This document shows, one piece after another, positions 8,755 through 20,411 of a stretch of DNA of 64,000 nt. Position numbers and translations under genes: made by a program. The first letter of the stretch is position 1. Every line of letters starts with the position of its first letter. The notes beneath the pieces are model-generated. The model was not told the origin of the DNA, did not search any database, and saw only the letters and a program-made list of their open reading frames with translations. The stretch is from Cinclus cinclus. Its lineage: Eukaryota; Chordata; Aves; Passeriformes; Cinclidae. Location of the stretch: contig NW_026912129.1 of assembly GCF_963662255.1 (NCBI RefSeq), forward strand, positions 496,001-560,000. The letters run 5' to 3'.

Positions 8755-11700
8755 GTCAAAAGGGTTCCTTGCTTCTCTTAACCCCTGTGGTGTCACAATG
8801 CATCCCATGCCCTTTTAGGCCACTTGATGTCACAATGAATCATTTGATTCTTGGCCTCCATGGTGGCATAATAGATCCCTGCTTCTACTGGTCCCCGTGC
8901 TGTAACAATCCATCCCTGGCCATTTTTTGCCCCCTGGTGTCACAATGGATCACTAGATTGTTAGCCTGCATTGGGTCACAATGGTTCCTTGCTTCTCTTA
9001 ACCTCTGTGGTGTCACAATGCATTCCAAGACCTTTTAGGCCACTTGGTCTTACAATGAACCATTTGATTCTTGGCCTCCATGGTGTCATAATGTTTCCTT
9101 TCTTCTGTAGGTCCCCATGCTGTCAGAGTTCATCAGTGCTCCTTTTGCGCCCCCGGTGTCAAAAGGGATTCTTAGATTGTTAGCCTGCATTGGGTCACAA
9201 TGGATCCTCGCTTCTCTTAACCTCTGTGGTGTCACAATGCATTCCATGCACTTTTAGGCCACTTGGTCTTATAATGAACCATTTGATTCTTGGCCTCCAT
9301 GGTGTCATAATGGTTCCTTGTTTCTATTGGCCCCCATGCTGTCACAATTCATCCCTGGCCCTTTTAGGCCCCCTGGTGTCAAATGGGATCCTGGGATTAT
9401 TAGCCTCCATTGGGTCACAATGGATCCTTGCTTCTCTTAACCCCTGTGGTGTCACAATGCATCCCATGCCCTTTTAGGCCACTTGATGTCACAATGAATC
9501 ATTTGATTCTTGGCCTCCATGGTGACATAATAGATCCTTGCTTCTATTGGTCCCCGTGCTGTAACAATTCATCCCTGGCACTTTTTATACCCCCTGGTGC
9601 CACAAGGGATCATTAGATTGTTAGCCTGCATTGGGTCACAATGGTTCCTTGCTTCTCTTAACCCCTGTGGTGTCACAATGCATCCCATGCCCTTTTAGGC
9701 CACTTGGTGTTACAATGAACCATTTGATTCTTGGCCTCTATGGTGTCATAATATTTCCATGATTTTATTGTGCCCCATGCTTTCACATTTCATCCCTGGC
9801 CCTATTACAACCCCTGGTGCCACAAGGGATCATTAGATTATTAGCCTGCATTGGGTCACAATGGTTCCTTGCTTCTCTTAACCCCTGTGGTGTCACAATG
9901 CATTCCAAGGCCTTTTAGGCCACTTGGTCTTATAATGAACCATTTGATTCTTGGCCTCCATGGTGTCATAATGGTTCCTTGCTTCTATAGGTCCCCATGC
10001 TGTCAGAGTTCATCAGTGGTCCTTTTGCGCCCCCTGGTGTCAAAAGGGATTCTTAGATTGCTAGCCGGCTTTGGGTCACAATGGTTCCTTGCTTCTCTTA
10101 ACCCCTGTGGTGTCACAATGCATCCCATACCCTTTTAGGCCACTTGATGTCACAATGAATCATTTGATTCTTGGCCTCCATGGTGGCATAATAGATCCTT
10201 GCTTCTATTGGACCCCGTGCTGTAACAATCCATCCCTGGCCATTTTAGGCCCCCAGGTGTCTCAAGGGATCATTAAATTGTTAGCCTGCATTGGGTCACA
10301 ATGATTCCTTCCTTCTCTTAGCCCCTGTGGTGTCACAATGCATCCCATGCCCTTTTAGGCCACTTGGTGTTACAATGAATCATTTGAGTCTTGGCCTCTA
10401 TGGTGTCATAATATTTCCATGATTTTATTGTGCCCCATGCTTTCACAATTCATCCCTGGCCCTATTACAACCCCTGGTGTCACAATGGATCATTAGATTG
10501 TTAGCCTGCATTGGGTCACAATGGTTCCTTGCTTCTCTTAACCTCTGTGGTGTCACAATGCATTCCAAGACCTTTTAGGCCACTTGGTGTTACAATGAAT
10601 CATTTGATTCTTGGTCTCCATGGTGTCATAATGGTTCCTTGCTTCTATAGGTCCCCATGCTGTCAGAGTTCATCAGTGGTCCTTTTACTCCCCCTGGTGT
10701 CAAAAGGGATTCTTAGATTGTTAGCCTGCATAGGGTCACAATGGTTCCTTGCTTCTCTTAACCCCTGTGGTGTCACAATGCATCCCATGCCCTTTTAGGC
10801 CACTTGATATCACAATGAATCATTTGATTTTTGGCCTCCATGGTGGCATAATTGTACCAGGATTTAATTGGGCCCCATGCTTTCACAATTCATCCCTGGC
10901 CCTTTTACGCCCTTTGGTGTCACAAGGGACCATTAGATTGTTAGCCTGCATTTGGTCACAATGGTTCCTTGCTTCTCTTAACCTCTGTGGTGTCACAATG
11001 CATTCCATGCCATTTTAGGCCACTTGATGTCACAATGAATCATTTGATTCTTGGCCTCCATGGTGTCATAATGGTTCCTTGTTTCTATTGGCCCCCATGC
11101 TGTCACAATTCATCCCTGGCCCTTTTACGACCCCTGGTGTCAAATGGGATCCTGGGATTATTAGCCTCCATTGGGTCACAATGGATCCTTGCTTCTCTTA
11201 ACCCCTGTGGTGTCACAATGCATCCCATGCCCTTTTAGGCCACTTGATGTCACAATGAATCATTTGATTCTTGGCCTCCACTGTGGCATAATAGATCCTT
11301 GCTTCTATTGGTCCCCGTGCTGTAACAATCCATCCCTGGCCATTTTTTGCCCCCTGGTGTCAGAAGGGATCATTAGATTGTTAGCCTGCATTGGGTCACA
11401 ATGGTTCCTTGCTTCTCTTAACCTCTGTGGTGTCACAATGCATTCCAAGACCTCTTAGGCCACTTGGTCTTACAATGAACCATTTGATTCTTGGCCTCCA
11501 TGGTGTCATAATGGTTCCTTGCTTCTGTAGGTCCCCATGCTGTCAGAGTTCATCCGTGGTCCTTTTGCGCCCCCTGGTGTCAAAAGGGATTCTTAGATTG
11601 TTAGCCTGCATTGGGTCACAATGGTTCCTTGCTTCTCTTAACCCCTGTGGTGTCACAATGCATCCCATGCCCTTTTAGACCACTTGATATCACAATGAAT

Positions 11701-13593
11701 CATTTCATTTTTGGCCTCCATGGTGGCATAATTGTACCAGGTTTTAATTGGGCCCCAGGCTTTCACAATTCATCCCTGGCCCTTTTAGGCCCCTTGGTGT
11801 CACAAGGGACCATTAGATTGTTAGCCTGCATTGGGTCACAATGGTTCCTTGCTTCTCTTAACCCCTGTGGTGTCACAATGCATTCCAAGACCTTTTAGGC
11901 CACTTGGTCTTACAATGAACCATTTGATTCTTGGCCTCCATGGTGTCATAATGGTTCCTTGTTTCTATTGGCCCCCATGCTGTCACAATTCATCCCTGGC
12001 CCTTTTACGCCCCCTGGTGTCTAATGGGATCCTGGGATTATTAGCCTCCATTGGGTCACAATGGATCCTTGCTTCTCTTAACCCCTGTGGTGTCACAATG
12101 CATCCCATGCCCTTTTAGGCCACTTGATATCACAATGAATCATTTGATTTTTGGCCTCCATGGTGGCATAATTGTACCAGGATTTAATTGGGCCCCATGC
12201 TTTCACAATTCATCCCTGGCCCTTTTACGCCCTTTGGTGTCACAAGGGACCATTAGATTGTTAGCCTGCATTTGGTCACAATGGTTCCTTGCTCCTCTTA
12301 ACCTCTGTGGTGTCACAATGCATTCCAAGACCTTTTAGGCCACTTGATGTCACAATGAATCATTTGATTCTTGGCCTCCATGGTGTCATAATGGTTCCTT
12401 GTTTCTATTGGCCCCCATGCTGTCACAATTCATCCCTGGCCCTTTTACGCCCCCTGGTGTCAAATGGGATCCTGGGATTATTAGCCTCCATTGGGTCACA
12501 ATGGATATTTGCTTCTCTTAACCCCTGTGGTGTCACAATGCATCCCATGCCCTTTTAGGCCACTTGATGTCACAATGAATCATTTGATTCTTGGCCTCCA
12601 TGGTGGCATAATAGATCCTTGCTTCTATTGGTCCCCGTGCTGTAACAATCCATCCCTGGCCATTTTTTGCCCCCTGGTGTCACAATGAATCATTAGATTG
12701 GTAGCCTGCTTTGGGTCACAATGGTTCCTTGCTTCTCTTAGCCCCTGTGGTGTCACAATGCATCCCATGCCCTTTTAGGCCACTTGGTGTTACAATGAAT
12801 CATTTGAGTCTTGGCCTCTATTGTGTCATAATATTTCCATGTTTTTATTGTGCCCCATGCTTTCACAATTCATCCCTGGCCCTATTAAAACCGCTGGTGT
12901 CACAAGGGATCATTAGATTGTTAGCCTGCATTGGGTCACAATGGATCCTTGGTTCTCACCCCCTGTGGTGTCACAATGCATTCCAAGACCTTTTAGGCCA
13001 CTTGGTCTTACAATGAACCATTTGATTCTTGGCCTCCATGGTGTCATAATGGTTCCTTGCTTCTGTAGGTCCCCATGCTGTCAGAGTTCATCCGTGGTCC
13101 TTTTGCGCCCCCTGGTATCAAAAGGGATTCTTAGATTGTTAGCCTGCATTGGGTCACAATAGTTCCTTGCTTCTCTTAACCTCTGTGGTGTCACAATGCA
13201 TTCCATGCACTTTTAGGCCACTTGGTCTTACAATGAACCATTTGATTCTTGGCCTCCATGGTGTCATAATGGTTCCTTGTTTCTATTGGCCCCCATGCTG
13301 TCACAATTCATCCCTGGCCCTTTTAGGCCCCCTGGTGTCAAATGGGATCCTGGGATTATTAGCCTCCATTGGGTCACAATGGATCCTTGCTTCTCTTAAC
13401 CCCTGTGGTGTCACAATGCATCCCATGCCCTTTTAGGCCACTTGATGTCACAATGAATCATTTGATTCTTGGCCTCCATGGAGACATAATAGATCCTTGC
13501 TTCTATTGGTCCCCGTGCTGTAACAATTCATCCCTGGCCCTTTTTATACCCCCTGGTGCCACAAGGGATCATTAGATTGTTAGCCTGCATTGG
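8755..13593 (+). repeat. 22-unit higher-order repeat (type 1), copy 1
   Basis: Unit order is IV-I-II-III-V-I-IV-V-I-VI-II-IV-I-VI-II-VI-II-IV-V-I-II-III. It recurs at an offset of about 4840 bp (22 x 220). Private differences from copy 2 include ttttactcccc at about 10684 against ttttgcgcccc, and cccccggtgtc near 9152, a 1-bp deletion that makes that unit 219 bp. The 12935 unit carries the 2-bp A deletion in a family I context. Confidence 0.92.
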
Positions 13594-16500
13594 GTCACAA
13601 TGGTTCCTTGCTTCTCTTAACCCCTGTGGTGTCACAATGCATCCCATGCCCTTTTAGGCCACTTGATGTCACAATGAATCATTTGATTCTTGGCCTCCAT
13701 GGTGGCATAATAGATCCTTGCTTCTATTGGTCCCCGTGCTGTAACAATCCATCCCTGGCCATTTTTTGCCCCCTGGTGTCACAATGGATCATTAGATTGT
13801 TAGCCTGCATTGGGTCACAATGGTTCCTTGCTTCTCTTAACCTCTGTGGTGTCACAATGCATTCCAAGACCTTTTAGGCCACTTGGTCTTACAATGAACC
13901 ATTTGATTCTTGGCCTCCATGGTGTCATAATGGTTCCTTTCTTCTGTAGGTCCCCATGCTGTCAGAGTTCATCAGTGCTCCTTTTGCGCCCCCTGGTGTC
14001 AAAAGGGATTCTTAGATTGTTAGCCTGCATTGGGTCACAATGGTTCCTCGCTTCTCTTAACCTCTGTGGTGTCACAATGCATTCCATGCACTTTTAGGCC
14101 ACTTGGTCTTATAATGAACCATTTGATTCTTGGCCTCCATGGTGTCATAATGGTTCCTTGTTTCTATTGGCCCCCATGCTGTCACAATTCATCCCTGGCC
14201 CTTTTAGGCCCCCTGGTGTCAAATGGGATCCTGGGATTATTAGCCTCCATTGGGTCACAATGGATCCTTGCTTCTCTTAACCCCTGTGGTGTCACAATGC
14301 ATCCCATGCCCTTTTAGGCCACTTGATGTCACAATGAATCATTTGATTCTTGGCCTCCATGGTGACATAATAGATCCTTGCTTCTATTGGTCCCCGTGCT
14401 GTAACAATTCATCCCTGGCCCTTTTTATACCCCCTGGTGCCACAAGGGATCATTAGATTGTTAGCCTGCATTGGGTCACAATGGTTCCTTGCTTCTCTTA
14501 ACCCCTGTGGTGTCACAATGCATCCCATGCCCTTTTAGGCCACTTGGTGTTACAATGAACCATTTGATTCTTGGCCTCTATGGTGTCATAATATTTCCAT
14601 GATTTTATTGTGCCCCATGCTTTCACATTTCATCCCTGGCCCTATTACAACCCCTGGTGCCACAAGGGATCATTAGATTATTAGCCTGCATTGGGTCACA
14701 ATGGTTCCTTGCTTCTCTTAACCCCTGTGGTGTCACAATGCATTCCAAGGCCTTTTAGGCCACTTGGTCTTATAATGAACCATTTGATTCTTGGCCTCCA
14801 TGGTGTCATATTGGTTCCTTGCTTCTATAGGTCCCCATGCTGTCAGAGTTCATCAGTGGTCCTTTTGCGCCCCCTGGTGTCAAAAGGGATTCTTAGATTG
14901 CTAGCCGGCTTTGGGTCACAATGGTTCCTTGCTTCTCTTAACCCCTGTGGTGTCACAATGCATCCCATACCCTTTTAGGCCACTTGATGTCACAATGAAT
15001 CATTTGATTCTTGGCCTCCATGGTGGCATAATAGATCCTTGCTTCTATTGGACCCCGTGCTGTAACAATCCATCCCTGGCCATTTTAGGCCCCCAGGTGT
15101 CTCAAGGGATCATTAAATTGTTAGCCTGCATTGGGTCACAATGATTCCTTCCTTCTCTTAGCCCCTGTGGTGTCACAATGCATCCCATGCCCTTTTAGGC
15201 CACTTGGTGTTACAATGAATCATTTGAGTCTTGGCCTCTATGGTGTCATAATATTTCCATGATTTTATTGTGCCCCATGCTTTCACAATTCATCCCTGGC
15301 CCTATTACAACCCCTGGTGTCACAATGGATCATTAGATTGTTAGCCTGCATTGGGTCACAATGGTTCCTTGCTTCTCTTAACCTCTGTGGTGTCACAATG
15401 CATTCCAAGACCTTTTAGGCCACTTGGTGTTACAATGAATCATTTGATTCTTGGTCTCCATGGTGTCATAATGGTTCCTTGCTTCTATAGGTCCCCATGC
15501 TGTCAGAGTTCATCCGTGGTCCTTTTGCGCCCCCTGGTGTCAAAAGGGATTCTTAGATTGTTAGCCTGCATAGGGTCACAATGGTTCCTTGCTTCTCTTA
15601 ACCCCTGTGGTGTCACAATGCATCCCATGCCCTTTTAGGCCACTTGATATCACAATGAATCATTTGATTTTTGGCCTCCATGGTGGCATAATTGTACCAG
15701 GATTTAATTGGGCCCCATGCTTTCACAATTCATCCCTGGCCCTTTTACGCCCTTTGGTGTCACAAGGGACCATTAGATTGTTAGCCTGCATTTGGTCACA
15801 ATGGTTCCTTGCTTCTCTTAACCTCTGTGGTGTCACAATGCATTCCATGCCATTTTAGGCCACTTGATGTCACAATGAATCATTTGATTCTTGGCCTCCA
15901 TGGTGTCATAATGGTTCCTTGTTTCTATTGGCCCCCATGCTGTCACAATTCATCCCTGGCCCTTTTACGACCCCTGGTGTCAAATGGGATCCTGGGATTA
16001 TTAGCCTCCATTGGGTCACAATGGATCCTTGCTTCTCTTAACCCCTGTGGTGTCACAATGCATCCCATGCCCTTTTAGGCCACTTGATGTCACAATGAAT
16101 CATTTGATTCTTGGCCTCCACTGTGGCATAATAGATCCTTGCTTCTATTGGTCCCCGTGCTGTAACAATCCATCCCTGGCCATTTTTTGCCCCCTGGTGT
16201 CAGAAGGGATCATTAGATTGTTAGCCTGCATTGGGTCACAATGGTTCCTTGCTTCTCTTAACCTCTGTGGTGTCACAATGCATTCCAAGACCTCTTAGGC
16301 CACTTGGTCTTACAATGAACCATTTGATTCTTGGCCTCCATGGTGTCATAATGGTTCCTTGCTTCTGTAGGTCCCCATGCTGTCAGAGTTCATCCGTGGT
16401 CCTTTTGCGCCCCCTGGTGTCAAAAGGGATTCTTAGATTGTTAGCCTGCATTGGGTCACAATGGTTCCTTGCTTCTCTTAACCCCTGTGGTGTCACAATG

Positions 16501-17844
16501 CATCCCATGCCCTTTTAGACCACTTGATATCACAATGAATCATTTCATTTTTGGCCTCCATGGTGGCATAATTGTACCAGGTTTTAATTGGGCCCCAGGC
16601 TTTCACAATTCATCCCTGGCCCTTTTAGGCCCCTTGGTGTCACAAGGGACCATTAGATTGTTAGCCTGCATTGGGTCACAATGGTTCCTTGCTTCTCTTA
16701 ACCCCTGTGGTGTCACAATGCATTCCAAGACCTTTTAGGCCACTTGGTCTTACAATGAACCATTTGATTCTTGGCCTCCATGGTGTCATAATGGTTCCTT
16801 GTTTCTATTGGCCCCCATGCTGTCACAATTCATCCCTGGCCCTTTTACGCCCCCTGGTGTCTAATGGGATCCTGGGATTATTAGCCTCCATTGGGTCACA
16901 ATGGATCCTTGCTTCTCTTAACCCCTGTGGTGTCACAATGCATCCCATGCCCTTTTAGGCCACTTGATATCACAATGAATCATTTGATTTTTGGCCTCCA
17001 TGGTGGCATAATTGTACCAGGATTTAATTGGGCCCCATGCTTTCACAATTCATCCCTGGCCCTTTTACGCCCTTTGGTGTCACAAGGGACCATTAGATTG
17101 TTAGCCTGCATTTGGTCACAATGGTTCCTTGCTCCTCTTAACCTCTGTGGTGTCACAATGCATTCCAAGACCTTTTAGGCCACTTGATGTCACAATGAAT
17201 CATTTGATTCTTGGCCTCCATGGTGTCATAATGGTTCCTTGTTTCTATTGGCCCCCATGCTGTCACAATTCATCCCTGGCCCTTTTACGCCCCCTGGTGT
17301 CAAATGGGATCCTGGGATTATTAGCCTCCATTGGGTCACAATGGATATTTGCTTCTCTTAACCCCTGTGGTGTCACAATGCATCCCATGCCCTTTTAGGC
17401 CACTTGATGTCACAATGAATCACTTGATTCTTGGCCTCCATGGTGGCATAATAGATCCTTGCTTCTATTGGTCCCCGTGCTGTAACAATCCATCCCTGGC
17501 CATTTTTTGCCCCCTGGTGTCACAATGAATCATTAGATTGGTAGCCTGCTTTGGGTCACAATGGTTCCTTGCTTCTCTTAGCCCCTGTGGTGTCACAATG
17601 CATCCCATGCCCTTTTAGGCCACTTGGTGTTACAATGAATCATTTGAGTCTTGGCCTCTATTGTGTCATAATATTTCCATGTTTTTATTGTGCCCCATGC
17701 TTTCACAATTCATCCCTGGCCCTATTAAAACCGCTGGTGTCACAAGGGATCATTAGATTGTTAGCCTGCATTGGGTCACAATGGATCCTTGGTTCTCACC
17801 CCCTGTGGTGTCACAATGCATTCCAAGACCTTTTAGGCCACTTG

Positions 17845-17884
17845 ATATCACAATGAATCATTTCATTTTTGGCCTCCATGGTGG
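17845..17884 (+). other. Putative gene-conversion tract inside a family I unit
   Basis: Within the otherwise matching second copy of the type 1 HOR, seven bases in this 40-bp stretch (17845, 17847, 17849, 17858, 17864, 17868 and 17884) differ from the partner at 13005-13044. All seven read as family VI. The flanks return to family I, including ttctgtaggt just downstream. A short conversion tract is the simplest reading. Confidence 0.75.
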
Positions 17885-18049
17885 CATAATGGTTCCTTGC
17901 TTCTGTAGGTCCCCATGCTGTCAGAGTTCATCCGTGGTCCTTTTGCGCCCCCTGGTATCAAAAGGGATTCTTAGATTGTTAGCCTGCATTGGGTCACAAT
18001 AGTTCCTTGCTTCTCTTAACCTCTGTGGTGTCACAATGCATTCCATGCA

Positions 18050-18165
18050 CTTTTAGGCCACTTGGTCTTACAATGAACCATTTGATTCTTGGCCTCCATG
18101 GTGTCATAATGGTTCCTTGTTTCTATTGGCCCCCATGCTGTCACAATTCATCCCTGGCCCTTTTA
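18050..18165 (+). other. Unequal-crossover junction interval
   Basis: The family II unit starting at 17993 begins with the tgcactttt variant of 13153, but ends with ttttacgcccc and gtctaatggg, as in 16675 and 11835, and leads into the VI unit that follows those. The exchange lies between the last marker of the first parent (about 18050) and the first marker of the second (about 18165). It produced the 1318-bp (six-unit) repeat of 16895 onward at 18213. Confidence 0.8.
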
Positions 18166-18212
18166 CGCCCCCTGGTGTCTAATGGGATCCTGGGATTATT
18201 AGCCTCCATTGG

Positions 18213-20411
18213 GTCACAATGGATCCTTGCTTCTCTTAACCCCTGTGGTGTCACAATGCATCCCATGCCCTTTTAGGCCACTTGATATCACAATGAATCA
18301 TTTGATTTTTGGCCTCCATGGTGGCATAATTGTACCAGGATTTAATTGGGCCCCATGCTTTCACAATTCATCCCTGGCCCTTTTACGCCCTTTGGTGTCA
18401 CAAGGGACCATTAGATTGTTAGCCTGCATTTGGTCACAATGGTTCCTTGCTCCTCTTAACCTCTGTGGTGTCACAATGCATTCCAAGACCTTTTAGGCCA
18501 CTTGATGTCACAATGAATCATTTGATTCTTGGCCTCCATGGTGTCATAATGGTTCCTTGTTTCTATTGGCCCCCATGCTGTCACAATTCATCCCTGGCCC
18601 TTTTACGCCCCCTGGTGTCAAATGGGATCCTGGGATTATTAGCCTCCATTGGGTCACAATGGATATTTGCTTCTCTTAACCCCTGTGGTGTCACAATGCA
18701 TCCCATGCCCTTTTAGGCCACTTGATGTCACAATGAATCATTTGATTCTTGGCCTCCATGGTGGCATAATAGATCCTTGCTTCTATTGGTCCCCGTGCTG
18801 TAACAATCCATCCCTGGCCATTTTTTGCCCCCTGGTGTCACAATGAATCATTAGATTGGTAGCCTGCTTTGGGTCACAATGGTTCCTTGCTTCTCTTAGC
18901 CCCTGTGGTGTCACAATGCATCCCATGCCCTTTTAGGCCACTTGGTGTTACAATGAATCATTTGAGTCTTGGCCTCTATTGTGTCATAATATTTCCATGT
19001 TTTTATTGTGCCCCATGCTTTCACAATTCATCCCTGGCCCTATTAAAACCGCTGGTGTCACAAGGGATCATTAGATTGTTAGCCTGCATTGGGTCACAAT
19101 GGATCCTTGGTTCTCACCCCCTGTGGTGTCACAATGCATTCCAAGACCTTTTAGGCCACTTGGTCTTACAATGAACCATTTGATTCTTGGCCTCCATGGT
19201 GTCATAATGGTTCCTTGCTTCTGTAGGTCCCCATGCTGTCAGAGTTCATCCGTGGTCCTTTTGCGCCCCCTGGTATCAAAAGGGATTCTTAGATTGTTAG
19301 CCTGCATTGGGTCACAATAGTTCCTTGCTTCTCTTAACCTCTGTGGTGTCACAATGCATTCCATGCACTTTTAGGCCACTTGGTCTTACAATGAACCATT
19401 TGATTCTTGGCCTCCATGGTGTCATAATGGTTCCTTGTTTCTATTGGCCCCCATGCTGTCACAATTCATCCCTGGCCCTTTTAGGCCCCCTGGTGTCAAA
19501 TGGGATCCTGGGATTATTAGCCTCCATTGGGTCACAATGGATCCTTGCTTCTCTTAACCCCTGTGGTGTCACAATGCATCCCATGCCCTTTTAGGCCACT
19601 TGATGTCACAATGAATCATTTGATTCTTGGCCTCCATGGAGACATAATAGATCCTTGCTTCTATTGGTCCCCGTGCTGTAACAATTCATCCCTGGCCCTT
19701 TTTATACCCCCTGGTGCCACAAGGGATCATTAGATTGTTAGCCTGCATTGGGTCACAATGGTTCCTTGCTTCTCTTAACCCCTGTGGTGTCACAATGCAT
19801 CCCATGCCCTTTTAGGCCACTTGATGTCACAATGAATCATTTGATTCTTGGCCTCCATGGTGGCATAATAGATCCTTGCTTCTATTGGTCCCCGTGCTGT
19901 AACAATCCATCCCTGGCCATTTTTTGCCCCCTGGTGTCACAATGGATCATTAGATTGTTAGCCTGCATTGGGTCACAATGGTTCCTTGCTTCTCTTAACC
20001 TCTGTGGTGTCACAATGCATTCCAAGACCTTTTAGGCCACTTGGTCTTACAATGAACCATTTGATTCTTGGCCTCCATGGTGTCATAATGGTTCCTTGCT
20101 TCTGTAGGTCCCCATGCTGTCAGAGTTCATCCGTGGTCCTTTTGCGCCCCCTGGTATCAAAAGGGATTCTTAGATTGTTAGCCTGCATTGGGTCACAATG
20201 GTTCCTTGCTTCTCTTAACCTCTGTGGTGTCACAATGCATTCCATGCCATTTTAGGCCACTTGGTCTTACAATGAACCATTTGATTCTTGGCCTCCATGG
20301 TGTCATAATGGTTCCTTGTTTCTATTGGCCCCCATGCTGTCACAATTCATCCCTGGCCCTTTTAGGCCCCCTGGTGTCAAATGGGATCCTGGGATTATTA
20401 GCCTCCATTGG
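18213..20411 (+). repeat. Partial third copy of the type 1 HOR (10 units)
   Basis: Unit order is VI-II-IV-V-I-II-III-IV-I-II, matching 12055-14253 at an offset of 6158 bp. Its first units also match 16895 onward at 1318 bp. It ends where the IV unit with cctccattgtgg starts the next HOR type. Confidence 0.9.

Larger units (their letters stand above)
13594..18212 (+). repeat. 22-unit higher-order repeat (type 1), copy 2, truncated
   Basis: Twenty-one units follow copy 1 in order at 4840 bp. The twentieth contains a family VI conversion tract and the twenty-first contains a crossover junction. The expected final III unit is replaced by a VI unit at 18213, which restarts an earlier part of the same HOR. 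Confidence 0.9.

Noticed and set aside
11520..11535. Pyrimidine tract followed by AG (ttgcttctgtaggt) resembling a splice acceptor
   Set aside because: The + strand is pyrimidine-rich throughout, so such matches are expected by composition; no exon or donor context is evident.
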